From: Erwinia persicina NBRC 102418
Lineage (GTDB): Bacteria > Pseudomonadota > Gammaproteobacteria > Enterobacterales > Enterobacteriaceae
Direction: 5' to 3'
Assembly: GCF_001571305.1 (NCBI RefSeq)
Contig: NZ_BCTN01000011.1
Location: 62,001-126,000, forward strand
Length of the DNA: 64,000 nucleotides
The position numbers and the translations under genes are program-made. The notes under the pieces were generated by a model that was not told where the DNA came from, searched no databases, and saw only the letters and a list, made by a program, of their open reading frames with translations. Below are positions 56,078-64,000 of this stretch, piece by piece; the stretch's first letter is position 1; each line of letters opens with the position of its first letter.

Positions 56078-58276
56078 TCAGAATGACATAGTGACGCCCG
56101 CATAGTAGGCGCGGCCCGGTTCGTTATAGGTGGAAGCCCCGTCGTTTTCACGGTAAATCTGCTTATCAAACAGATTACTGACGCCGCCTTTCACACTCAG
56201 ATCTTTGGTGAACTTATAGTTCATATTCAGACCCACAATGGAATACGCACCAATTTCTCTGTTTGACAGCCCGGTGGTGCCCTCAAGGCGGCTTTCAACA
56301 AACTCACGCGGTTTCTGGCGTCCGTACAATGTCCAGTTCAGCTCGGTGGAGAACTTATCGGTAACCTGATAATCCAGCATCGAGTTGATGGTGTACTTAG
56401 GGATGATCGACAGCGGGTTGCCGGTTTTCTTGTCTTTCGACTCCAGCATATAGGTGGCATTGGTACGCCAGTCGAGCACATCACTTACCACCGGGATCGT
56501 CAGGCTGGCTTCCAGACCTTCCACCAGCGCTTTGCCGCCATTTTCCCACTGCAGGATGTTATAACCGTTGGAGGCCTGCCCGAGCAGGTCAGTGCCGGAG
56601 ACGATTTTGTTTTTATAGTCGTTGCGGAACCACGTCACACCCGCGGCATAACCGTCGGCAGCAAACTCCAGCCCCAGCTCTTTATTCACGCTGACTTCCG
56701 CGTCCAGATTAGGGTTGCCTAACAGATAGCAGCTGCCGCTGGCAACCGTCGTCGGGCAGCCATTACCCCGGGTGGCCAGCAGATAGCCTTCGCTTGACTG
56801 GTAGAGGTTCGGGGCTTTAAACACCCGAGCAATACCGGCTTTCAGTTTGAACCTTTCACCCAGATCCTGAGAGAAGTTGAAACTCGGGCTGAAGTTACTG
56901 CCAAATTCACTGTGGTGATCAAAACGCAGGCCCGGGATCAGGAAGGTGCCTTCCCATGGCTGGATATTATCTTCGACGTAGAGTGCGGCCGTGGTCGCGC
57001 TGTTCTTGCTGCTGCGACTGGCGGGATCCCCCGACATATCGCCGATGATCACGCCGCTGGCATCGGTGGCTGACATGGAGGCGCTGTCGTCCAGCTTTTC
57101 GTGATTCCACTCAGCGCCGAGGGTCACAGTCTGCTCAATCCAGCGATCCAGCGGCATATTGGCTTCCGCGCTGGCTCGGTAATTTTCCAGTCGGCTGGTG
57201 CTGTACTCATCGCTGTTAATCATCCCTTCCACGCGGCCGGTCGAGCCCTCTTTCATACGCGTGTTATTGGTTTTTTCGTAATTAAAGGCGAGCTTAGAGT
57301 CACCCCATTCCCAGAAGCCGTTATGGGTCAGCCCGTAAGACTGGCGATACAGGCGGTTGGTCTCGGAACCGTACAGCGAATCAACCAGGCCACCGGGGCT
57401 GATATTGCCGTTACTGTACTGGGTATCGCCGGCATAGATATTCCCCTGGCGGCTGTAGCCGTAGCTGAAATCCACGATCTGCGAGGGGGTCATTTTCCAC
57501 GACACCAGCGCATTAATATCCTTGTTACGCACCCCTTCACGGCCCGCGGCATAAGATCCGTTTTGCGCCTGGTTGATATCGGCGGCATCGGCATCGGTTT
57601 TGTTGAGGTTACCGTAGAGACGCATGGTCAGCGCGTCACCCGCCAGCGGGCCGCTCAGGCTGAAGTTGGCCCGTTTAGTGTCACCTTCTTTGCTGTTTTC
57701 CGGCTGGTTGGTAAACAGTGACAGGGAGCCGTGCCAGTCTTTGGTCGGGCGTTTGGTGTGGATATTGATTACGCCGCCGGCAGCCCCTGAACCGTAACGG
57801 GCAGCGGCCGGGCCACGCAGTACTTCAATGCGTTCGACCATCTCTGCCGGTACCCAGTTGCTGTCGCCGCGGGTATCACGCTCGCCTTTCCAGCTGTAAC
57901 GCACGGCATTCCGCGAGGTGGTGGGAACGCCATCAATCAGGATCAGCGTGTTTTCCGGGCCCATGCCGCGAATGTCGATTTGGCGGTTATTGCCCCGGCT
58001 GCCGTTAGCGCTGTTGCCGGTCAGGTTCACGCCGGGCATTTTGCGGATGATGTCGGATAAATCGTTAACGGGCGGATTCTTCGCGATATCCTCTGCCGTG
58101 ATGATAGAGACCCCAGGCTGTTGTTTTAACTCCTGTTCTGCTGTTTTCTGTACCAGCAGTACATCCTCCACTTCACTGGCGGCGGCGGTATCGTCATCGG
58201 CGCTGGCCGTCCCGGCCAGCGTGGCAGTCAGTAAAAGTGCCAGAGGGTGTAATCGAAAGCGTCCGTTCCTGTTCAT
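56078..58276 (-). CDS. fepA: TonB-dependent catecholate siderophore receptor, FepA-type
   Basis: A 732-residue receptor of the FepA/PfeA/IroN group. The signal peptide ends near TASADDD. The plug has GVSIITAEDIAKNPPVNDLS and IRKMPGVNLTGNSANGSRGN, then NRQIDIRGMGPENTLILIDG, all as in FepA; WVPAEMVERIEVLRGPAAAR closes the plug. The barrel ends in MSF. It takes up ferric enterobactin or a similar catecholate through TonB. It lacks an STN domain, so no surface signalling. It diverges from a siderophore ABC importer, and a strong Fur box lies 41-63 bases upstream. FepA versus IroN/PfeA cannot be settled. Confidence 0.88.
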   Translation of the reverse strand: MNRNGRFRLHPLALLLTATLAGTASADDDTAAASEVEDVLLVQKTAEQELKQQPGVSIITAEDIAKNPPVNDLSDIIRKMPGVNLTGNSANGSRGNNRQIDIRGMGPENTLILIDGVPTTSRNAVRYSWKGERDTRGDSNWVPAEMVERIEVLRGPAAARYGSGAAGGVINIHTKRPTKDWHGSLSLFTNQPENSKEGDTKRANFSLSGPLAGDALTMRLYGNLNKTDADAADINQAQNGSYAAGREGVRNKDINALVSWKMTPSQIVDFSYGYSRQGNIYAGDTQYSNGNISPGGLVDSLYGSETNRLYRQSYGLTHNGFWEWGDSKLAFNYEKTNNTRMKEGSTGRVEGMINSDEYSTSRLENYRASAEANMPLDRWIEQTVTLGAEWNHEKLDDSASMSATDASGVIIGDMSGDPASRSSKNSATTAALYVEDNIQPWEGTFLIPGLRFDHHSEFGSNFSPSFNFSQDLGERFKLKAGIARVFKAPNLYQSSEGYLLATRGNGCPTTVASGSCYLLGNPNLDAEVSVNKELGLEFAADGYAAGVTWFRNDYKNKIVSGTDLLGQASNGYNILQWENGGKALVEGLEASLTIPVVSDVLDWRTNATYMLESKDKKTGNPLSIIPKYTINSMLDYQVTDKFSTELNWTLYGRQKPREFVESRLEGTTGLSNREIGAYSIVGLNMNYKFTKDLSVKGGVSNLFDKQIYRENDGASTYNEPGRAYYAGVTMSF

Positions 58277-58622
58277 TGCATCATCTCAAAGTGTTTGGTG
58301 TTGTAAGAGAATGTGCATGATAACGATAATTGTTATCATTTCTATGGCGGAAGCAACGAATCCTTAAAATCTCCACAATTGGCCACTTTTGTCAGAAAAA
58401 GTCAGCGCTCAGATTTTAGTTGATATTATACAATGTTTTAGGTTTTCCATATTTACTTCACAATCTGCTTATTTGGCACCGATTGTGAAAGCTGGATGTT
58501 TTATGAACACTCTGTGCCATGTTCTGTCTACCCATCCCGCCGCTCAGTCGTTATTATCCCGCAACAAAATCAAACGCGAATCGTTCTCATTTTTGCTACT
58601 TATCTGATTCTCAGGAGAGAAA
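58277..58622. other. Divergent control region of fepA and the siderophore importer
   Basis: This 346-base gap holds the fepA promoter with its Fur box (58317-58339) and an AT-rich second half leading to the importer genes. Near 58575-58595 a weaker Fur-like word (AATCGTTCTCATTTTT) precedes the binding-protein start. A short frame from 58503 is not supported by codon use or homology. Confidence 0.5.
58317..58339. promoter_or_regulatory. Strong Fur box upstream of fepA
   Basis: ATGATAAC at 58317-58324 and GTTATCAT at 58332-58339 are perfect inverted repeats around seven AT-rich bases, giving overlapping matches to GATAATGATAATCATTATC. It is about 41 bases upstream of the fepA start codon. Confidence 0.88.
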
Positions 58623-59564
58623 ATGCGCTTCCCTCAGGCTTTCGCTTTAACGCTGTGTTCCGCTCTGCTGGCCATGACCCCCGCGGCCTTTGCAGCAGAG
58701 GCGTCCGTGCTGTCAATCGTTCATGCGCAGGGCACCACGGAAGTGCCGAAAAATCCGCAGCGTGTGGTGATCCTCAGCCCGGCCACGCTGGATATTGCTG
58801 ATGCCCTGGGGATTAACCCGATGGGTGTGCCACAAACCAGCGCGCACTATCCGCAGCATCTGGCGAAGTACAACGGCAAGGCGTATCTGAATGCCGGCAC
58901 GCTGTTCGAACCCAACTTTGAAGCCCTGAGCAATGCCAGACCCGATCTGATTCTGGCCGGTGCCCGCGCCCACGATGCCTATAGCAAGCTGAGTGAAATT
59001 GCCCCGACAGTCTCGCTGGATCTCGACCCGAAACATTTTGTGCAGAGTCTGACTGAACGCACGGAGCAGTTAGGTAAGCTGTTCGGTAAAGAAGAAAAAG
59101 CCCGGCAGGTTTTGGCGGCGTTTAACGCGCAGATAGCCGACGTGCGTAAGGAGTCAGCCACTGCCGGTAGCGCCATGATGCTGATGATCAACGGCGGTAA
59201 GATTAGCGCCCATTCGCCAGGTTCGCGCTTTGGTTTTATCTATGACGTGCTGGGCTTTAAACCCGCTACCGCTTTCCCGGAAACGGGCAAACACGGTAAC
59301 GCCGTGTCGCCTGAATTCATTATGGAAGCTAACCCGGACTGGCTGTTTGTGCTGGATCGTGACAGCGCGATTGGCCGCAAAGAGGGCGAGTCAGCGCAGC
59401 AGGTGCTGGATAACCCGCTGGTGCGTAAAACCAACGCCTGGAAAAAACAGCAGGTGGTGTACCTGGATTCCGGTTCGCTGTATATCGCCGGTGGCATTCA
59501 GAGTTACAGCAATCTGATGACTCAGGTGAAGCAGGTGCTGGATAAAACGAAAACACAGCCGTAA
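58623..59564 (+). CDS. Catecholate siderophore ABC importer, binding protein (FatB/CeuE/VctP-like)
   Basis: A 313-residue class III binding protein, signal peptide ending at AAFAAEA. IVHAQGTTEVPKNPQRVVIL opens the mature part, and AISNARPDLILAGARAHDAY-like and NPDWLFVLDRDSAIGRKEGE segments are typical of the CeuE/FatB/YclQ group, which binds catecholate siderophores or their breakdown products. The ribosome binding site is AGGAGA. The permease gene begins on the base after its stop, so the four importer genes form one operon. Confidence 0.87.
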   Translation: MRFPQAFALTLCSALLAMTPAAFAAEASVLSIVHAQGTTEVPKNPQRVVILSPATLDIADALGINPMGVPQTSAHYPQHLAKYNGKAYLNAGTLFEPNFEALSNARPDLILAGARAHDAYSKLSEIAPTVSLDLDPKHFVQSLTERTEQLGKLFGKEEKARQVLAAFNAQIADVRKESATAGSAMMLMINGGKISAHSPGSRFGFIYDVLGFKPATAFPETGKHGNAVSPEFIMEANPDWLFVLDRDSAIGRKEGESAQQVLDNPLVRKTNAWKKQQVVYLDSGSLYIAGGIQSYSNLMTQVKQVLDKTKTQP

Positions 59565-60524
59565 ATGAAATCTGTTGCCTTTGTTGCAGGCCTGGCATTG
59601 CTGCTGGGCCTGATGGCGTGCAGCCTGTTTGTTGGCGTCAGCCGCGTCACGCTGGCCAGCCTGTGGTCGGACCCGGAGATGCGCGAGATCCTGATGATCA
59701 GCCGCTTTCCGCGTACCGCTGCGCTGCTGCTGGCGGGCAGTGCGATGAGCGTGGCGGGGCTGATGATGCAGATGCTGACGCAGAACCGTTTTGTTGAGCC
59801 TTCGGTGGTCGGCACCACGCAGTCTGCCAGCCTGGGACTGTTGCTGGTGATGATCGTCAGCCCGGCGGCGCCGATCATGCTGAAAATGGGCGTTGCCACG
59901 CTGTTCGCCCTCGGCGGTACCGCACTCTTTATGCTGCTGATCCAGCGTATCCGCATGAAATCCTCTCTGATGGTCCCGCTGGCCGGCATTATGCTGGGGG
60001 CGGTGTTCAGCTCGGTCACCACTTTCCTTGCGATGAAATTTGACCTGCTACAGTCGCTGGGCGGCTGGGAGTCCGGCGATTTTTCCAGCGTGATGCAGGG
60101 GCGCTATGAACTGCTGTGGGGCGTGGGGGCGATTACGCTGCTGGCGGCAGTGATTGCCGACCGCTTTACGGTCGCGGGAATGGGGCGTGACTTTTCGGTT
60201 AACGTCGGGCTGCGCTATCACCGCGTGATGCTCACCGGTATGGCGATGATCGCCATGATCAGCGGCGTAGTGATTGTGGTGGTCGGCGTGCTGCCTTTCC
60301 TTGGCCTGATCGTGCCCAACATTGTCAGCCTGGCGCTGGGCGATAACCTGCGCCGTACCGTGCCGTGGGTGGCGCTGGTGGGCGCAGTGCTGGTGATCGC
60401 CTGCGATATCGCCGGCCGTCTGATTATTCATCCGTTTGAGATCCCCGTCAGCGCGCTGCTTGGTGTGATGGGGGCGGCGATCTTCCTGGTGCTGATTGTG
60501 AGGTCGAAACGCCATGCGCACTGA
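59565..60524 (+). CDS. Siderophore ABC importer permease 1 (FatD/CeuB/VctD-like)
   Basis: A 319-residue FecCD-family permease with about nine hydrophobic helices, containing AGSAMSVAGLMMQMLTQNRF, the QTNRFVEPSVVGTTQSASLG region and GVLPFLGLIVPNIVSLALGD. Starts directly after the binding-protein stop. It overlaps the second permease gene by 11 bases. Imports the iron-siderophore together with its partner. Confidence 0.89.
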   Translation: MKSVAFVAGLALLLGLMACSLFVGVSRVTLASLWSDPEMREILMISRFPRTAALLLAGSAMSVAGLMMQMLTQNRFVEPSVVGTTQSASLGLLLVMIVSPAAPIMLKMGVATLFALGGTALFMLLIQRIRMKSSLMVPLAGIMLGAVFSSVTTFLAMKFDLLQSLGGWESGDFSSVMQGRYELLWGVGAITLLAAVIADRFTVAGMGRDFSVNVGLRYHRVMLTGMAMIAMISGVVIVVVGVLPFLGLIVPNIVSLALGDNLRRTVPWVALVGAVLVIACDIAGRLIIHPFEIPVSALLGVMGAAIFLVLIVRSKRHAH

Positions 60525-61479
60525 TCTGTCACTGTCGCCGGGTCAGCGTCTGCTGCTGCTTGCCGGGCTGCTGCTGGCGCTGATGACGCTGTTTATGACC
60601 CTCGATCTGCACGGGAATATCGCCTATATCCTGCGGCATCGCGGGCAGATCCTCGCCACCATGATGCTGGTCGGCTTTGCTGCCGGCATCAGTACTTTGC
60701 TGTTCCAGACCCTGACCCGTAACCGCATACTGACCCCGTCGGTGATGGGGCTGGAGTCGCTGTTTGTGCTGATGCAGACGCTGCTGATCTTTGCGCTGGA
60801 TGTCGGCGGGCTGAATATGCTGGGCAGCGTGGGACGCTTTGTGGCAGAAAGTACGCTGCTGGTACTGTTTGCCACGCTGCTGTACCGCTGGCTGCTGGGC
60901 GGAGCCGGGCTGGATCTGCACCGGGTGCTGCTGATTGGTCTGGTGTGCGGCACGCTGTTCCGTAGTGTTTCCGGGCTGATGCAGCGGCTGATGGAACCCG
61001 GCGAGTTTGCCGTGTTGCAGAGCCGGATTTTTGCCACCTTTACCCGCGCCGACAGTGATGTGCTGCTGATCTCGTCGCTGGTGATTGCGCTGGTGACGTT
61101 GCTGGTGTGGCGACTGCGCCACCGTCTGGATGTGATGGCGCTGGGGCCGGACAGCGCCATTGCGCTCGGCATTGCCTGGCAGCGCCACGTGACCGGTCTG
61201 CTGCTGCTGATTTCGCTGCTGGTGGCGGTATCGACCGCACTGGTGGGGCCGATGATGTTCCTCGGTCTGCTGATCGTTAACCTCGCTTATCCGCTGATTG
61301 GCTCGTGGCGTCACGGCTACCTGCTGCCCGGCTGCGTGCTGATCGGCATGATTACGCTGGTGGGCGGGCAGCTGATCCTCGAACGGCTGCTGAATATGGC
61401 CGGTACTCTGTCGGTGGTGATTGAGTTCAGCGGCGGCGCATTGTTCATCTGGTTACTGCTGAGAAAGGGCGCAAAGTGA
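60514..61479 (+). CDS. Siderophore ABC importer permease 2 (FatC/CeuC/VctG-like)
   Basis: A 321-residue FecCD-family permease, about nine helices, with GFAAGISTLLFQTLTRNRIL and LTPSVMGLESLFVLMQTLLI, and GPMMFLGLLIVNLAYPLIGS near the C-terminus. Partner of permease 1. Its stop overlaps the GTG of the ATPase gene. Confidence 0.89.
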   Translation: MRTDLSLSPGQRLLLLAGLLLALMTLFMTLDLHGNIAYILRHRGQILATMMLVGFAAGISTLLFQTLTRNRILTPSVMGLESLFVLMQTLLIFALDVGGLNMLGSVGRFVAESTLLVLFATLLYRWLLGGAGLDLHRVLLIGLVCGTLFRSVSGLMQRLMEPGEFAVLQSRIFATFTRADSDVLLISSLVIALVTLLVWRLRHRLDVMALGPDSAIALGIAWQRHVTGLLLLISLLVAVSTALVGPMMFLGLLIVNLAYPLIGSWRHGYLLPGCVLIGMITLVGGQLILERLLNMAGTLSVVIEFSGGALFIWLLLRKGAK

Positions 61480-62234
61480 TTGAAATTAAGCACGTTAGCA
61501 AAGGCTATGATAACCAGCCGGTATTGCAGGATATCTGCGAAACACTGCCATCGTCGGGTATCACCTCGATTATCGGGCCGAACGGCGCGGGAAAATCCAC
61601 GCTGCTGTCGGTGATCAGCCGCCTGTTAAAAGCGGACAGCGGTGAGGTGAAGGTCGATGCGCTGGACGTCAGTGAGGCCAACAGTGAGAAGCTGGCGAAA
61701 GTGCTGTCGGTGCTGCGCCAGGAGAACCACTTTACCAGCCGCCTGACGGTGTGGGACCTGGTGAGCTTTGGCCGCTATCCCTACAGCAAAGGCCGCCTGA
61801 CGGAACAGGATCGCCAGCATATTGAGCAGTCGCTGGCGTTCCTGGCGCTGGTGCCGTTGCGCAACCGCTACCTCGATGAACTGTCCGGCGGGCAGCGTCA
61901 GCGCGCGTTTGTGGCAATGGTGCTGTGTCAGGATACTCAGTATGTGCTGCTGGACGAGCCGCTGAACAATCTGGATATGAAGCACAGTGTGGCAATGATG
62001 AAGCAGCTCAGACGCGCCGCCGATCAGTTGGAGAAGTCGATTGTGCTGGTGATCCACGATATTAACTTTGCCTCGGCGTACTCCGACCATATTCTGGCGA
62101 TGAAGGACGGCAGGGTTGTGTTTCGCGGCACGCCGGAGCAGGTAATGGTGCCGGAGGTGATTGAACAGATCTTCGATCTGCCGGTGACCGTTGAGCAGGT
62201 CAATGGCCAGCGTATAGCGATGTATTACCGCTAA
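61476..62234 (+). CDS. Siderophore ABC importer ATPase (CeuD/VctC-like)
   Basis: A 252-residue ATPase starting with GTG at 61476, overlapping the permease stop (GTGA). Walker A IIGPNGAGKSTLLSVISRLL, signature ELSGGQRQRAFVAMVLCQDT, Walker B YVLLDEPLNNLD and switch LVIHDINFASAYSDHIL are all intact. Last gene of the four-gene importer operon. Confidence 0.91.
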   Translation: MIEIKHVSKGYDNQPVLQDICETLPSSGITSIIGPNGAGKSTLLSVISRLLKADSGEVKVDALDVSEANSEKLAKVLSVLRQENHFTSRLTVWDLVSFGRYPYSKGRLTEQDRQHIEQSLAFLALVPLRNRYLDELSGGQRQRAFVAMVLCQDTQYVLLDEPLNNLDMKHSVAMMKQLRRAADQLEKSIVLVIHDINFASAYSDHILAMKDGRVVFRGTPEQVMVPEVIEQIFDLPVTVEQVNGQRIAMYYR

Positions 62235-62431
62235 AAAGCAGGAAACGGTTTGGAATGACCCAATACGGCAAGCCTTGCTGATATCCGCCCCTGTTGCTGC
62301 ACTAAAAACTGAGTTACAAGATATTACCCCTATCACATTCATAACAAAGTCCTATGAGCAGTGAGGGGGTAAATAAAAAGCTTCGTGATCCTGTTCGCAT
62401 ATTGTTGCCCTTTTACCGTGCTAGGCTTTTA

Positions 62432-62452
62432 TTAGTCCTTAGTTAGGACTAA
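62432..62452. promoter_or_regulatory. Palindrome at the promoter of the sodium:solute symporter gene
   Basis: TTAGTCCT at 62432-62439 and AGGACTAA at 62445-62452 are perfect inverted repeats with a five-base centre. They overlap the end of a possible promoter (TTGCCC, 17 bases, TTTATT) and lie 63 bases before the start codon, so they look like an operator. The regulator is unknown. Confidence 0.55.
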
Positions 62453-62514
62453 ATAGGTGACCGGCAGCTTTCCCGCCGGACTTCGACCATGCAGCCTTGC
62501 TTCCGGAGTTAACG

Positions 62515-64000
62515 ATGAACGGGATAGACTATTTTGTCATGGCGCTGTATGCGCTTATGATTGTTATGATCACGCTGTGGTCCATGCGTAAAGTAGGAAG
62601 TACGAAAGATTTCTTTGCTGCCGGAGGAAAGATGCCCTGGTGGCTTTCCGGTATCTCACACCATATGTCCGGCTATAGCGCGGCGGTATTTGTGGCCTAT
62701 GCCGCAGTTGCTTACAAGTTTGGGCTGACCATCTATTTCTGGTGGGCGCTGCCCATTTCTATTGCCGTATTTATTGGTTCGGTTATTTTTGCACCGCGCT
62801 GGGCGCGTCTGCGTATCCATATGAATATCGAATCACCGATGGAATATCTTGCAACGCGTTATAACGTGCCAACCCAGCAAGTTCTGGCCTGGAGTGGCGT
62901 GCTGCTAAAGACCTTCGATGTCGGCGCTAAGTGGGCCGCTATCGCCATTATTATCAATGTATTTACCGGGCTTGATCCTGTCGTGGGTATTGCTGTTTCC
63001 GGCTTGTTGTGCCTGTTTTATACCGTTCTCGGCGGGCTATGGGCCGATGCTTGTAACGATTTTGGCCAGTTTATTGTCCAGTTTATTGCCGCCACTGTCA
63101 TGGTGGCCGCCGTCGCATTTCATCTTGGTGGTTTCAGTAACCTGCTGACTATCTGGGACCGATTACCGGCAGGGCATACCGATATTATTGTTGAACCCTA
63201 TTCAACGGGATTTATTCTGGCTTACTTTGTTATTTACACTCTGAGTTATAATGGCGGCACCTGGAATCTGGCGCAGCGATTTATTGCTTCGCCCCGTGGT
63301 AAAGATGCCCGCAAAGCCGCATTGCTTTCATCTGTTTTGTATCTTGTCTGGCCGCTGATTCTTTTTTATCCCATGTGGGCAGCACCACTGTTGTTCCCGG
63401 ATATCCCTGACCCTTCGCAGTCTTATTCCATCATGGCCATGCAGTTACTGCCAAACGGTCTGATTGGCCTGGTGTTGGTGGCGATGTTTACACACACCTT
63501 ATCGATGACGTCCTCGGACTCTAATGCCATTACTGCTGTGGTAACCCGCGATATTCTGCCGATACTGTTGCCGAAAAAATTTGGTAACGGGCAGTCTTCA
63601 CTTCTGGTCGCGCGGATAACTATTGTGTTGTTTATTCTGATCACGCTGCTGATTGCCGCCAACGCCAGCCGCTTTGGTGGAGTCCTGTCATTATTAATTG
63701 TCTGGTTTGGCGGGCTTGTCGGGCCGATATCTATTCCGATGTTACTTGGCCTGCTGCCGTGGTTCCGTAAATGCAACTCGACGGCGGCAATATCCTCATG
63801 GGTATTCGGTGTCACTGCCTTTTTCCTGGTGAAGTTTGTAATTCCAGATATGAGCACAGCTCAGGTCGTGGCTATTCCGGTATTGCTGTCATTGGCTGTC
63901 TATACGCTTGGGGGGTTCCTCCGTCGCAGCCCGGTAAGTGCAGAGGTGGATAATTTGCTAAATGCATTAAATCAGGATCAGGCCGATGATTTCTCTGCGC
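62515..64000 (+). CDS. Sodium:solute symporter, 3' end beyond window
   Basis: The frame opens at ATG 62515 (GGAG nine bases upstream) and is still open at the window end, 495 codons. It is a multi-helix SSS-family transporter: STKDFFAAGGKMPWWLSGIS near the N-terminus, SPMEYLATRYNVPTQQVLAW, the sodium-site-like TLSMTSSDSNAITAVVTRDI, and many hydrophobic helices. SSS members import sugars, sialic acid, proline or organic acids with Na+. Neighbouring downstream genes are outside the window, so the solute is unknown. The preceding 280-base gap (62235-62514) holds its promoter and a perfect palindrome at 62432-62452. Confidence 0.85.
   Translation, partial: MNGIDYFVMALYALMIVMITLWSMRKVGSTKDFFAAGGKMPWWLSGISHHMSGYSAAVFVAYAAVAYKFGLTIYFWWALPISIAVFIGSVIFAPRWARLRIHMNIESPMEYLATRYNVPTQQVLAWSGVLLKTFDVGAKWAAIAIIINVFTGLDPVVGIAVSGLLCLFYTVLGGLWADACNDFGQFIVQFIAATVMVAAVAFHLGGFSNLLTIWDRLPAGHTDIIVEPYSTGFILAYFVIYTLSYNGGTWNLAQRFIASPRGKDARKAALLSSVLYLVWPLILFYPMWAAPLLFPDIPDPSQSYSIMAMQLLPNGLIGLVLVAMFTHTLSMTSSDSNAITAVVTRDILPILLPKKFGNGQSSLLVARITIVLFILITLLIAANASRFGGVLSLLIVWFGGLVGPISIPMLLGLLPWFRKCNSTAAISSWVFGVTAFFLVKFVIPDMSTAQVVAIPVLLSLAVYTLGGFLRRSPVSAEVDNLLNALNQDQADDFSA

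Noticed and set aside
55846-56169. Minus-strand frame of 107 codons beyond the end of fepA
   Set aside because: It overlaps the fepA 3' end in another frame and spans the inverted repeat; composition is not protein-like.
58503-58622. Small frame starting ATG at 58503 upstream of the siderophore binding-protein gene
   Set aside because: No ribosome site or conserved features; better read as the leader of the importer operon.

Overview
The window reads as chromosomal DNA of a Gram-negative enterobacterium. Gene content and family-level similarity (fec, lldPRD, abg, ascG-type regulator, bglA, ftnA, fepE, FliA-type promoter) point to Enterobacterales, and the gluconate dehydrogenase, aryl-glucoside and organic-acid genes suggest a plant-associated member such as Erwinia or Pantoea; the genus is an inference. 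Base composition is GC-rich and even. I see no transposase, integrase, phage gene, CRISPR array, rRNA or tRNA, and no clear pseudogene. The strand is almost fully packed with metabolic and transport operons.

Layout. 1-1587: the 3' end of a malonate decarboxylase operon (mdcH) meeting its LysR regulator mdcR tail to tail. 1999-7244: a Tat-exported bicupin oxalate decarboxylase followed by a ferric-type ABC importer (ATPase, binding protein, fused double permease). 7425-15285: the p-aminobenzoyl-glutamate cluster abgR / abgA-abgB-abgT, flanked on both sides by two paralogous outer-membrane porins. 15427-21168: a GNAT enzyme, an orphan siderophore-type binding protein and a three-subunit flavin/iron-sulfur/c-type cytochrome dehydrogenase of the gluconate-2-dehydrogenase type. 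21249-21758: ferritin ftnA.

22154-27570: a SorC-type regulator diverging from a LacD-like aldolase, a P-loop kinase-like protein, an ascorbate-type PTS (EIIA, EIIB, EIIC as separate proteins) and a small TPR-like protein, closed by a good terminator. I cannot match this set to a named pathway and regard it as the best candidate for an undescribed system. 27742-33919: beta-glucoside use, with two GH1 6-phospho-beta-glucosidases, a cellobiose-type PTS and a divergent AscG-like repressor with two operator-like palindromes in the shared promoter.

34210-44068: a mixed stretch with fepE (O-antigen length), an NCS1 permease behind a PAS-LuxR regulator, a GNAT enzyme, a chemoreceptor with a FliA-type promoter, a small anchored protein, a GGDEF-EAL protein, an Lrp-type regulator and a DUF2000/hexapeptide-acyltransferase pair. 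44123-51777: a complete ferric citrate system fecIRABCDE with a Fur box. 52017-55578: lldPRD for L-lactate, with two identical LldR-type operator elements. 56078-62234: a FepA-type catecholate receptor divergent from a complete siderophore ABC importer, sharing a region with a strong Fur box. 62515 to the end: the start of a sodium:solute symporter. Overall the window combines small organic acid and sugar use with three separate iron-related loci (fec, fepA plus importer, ftnA).
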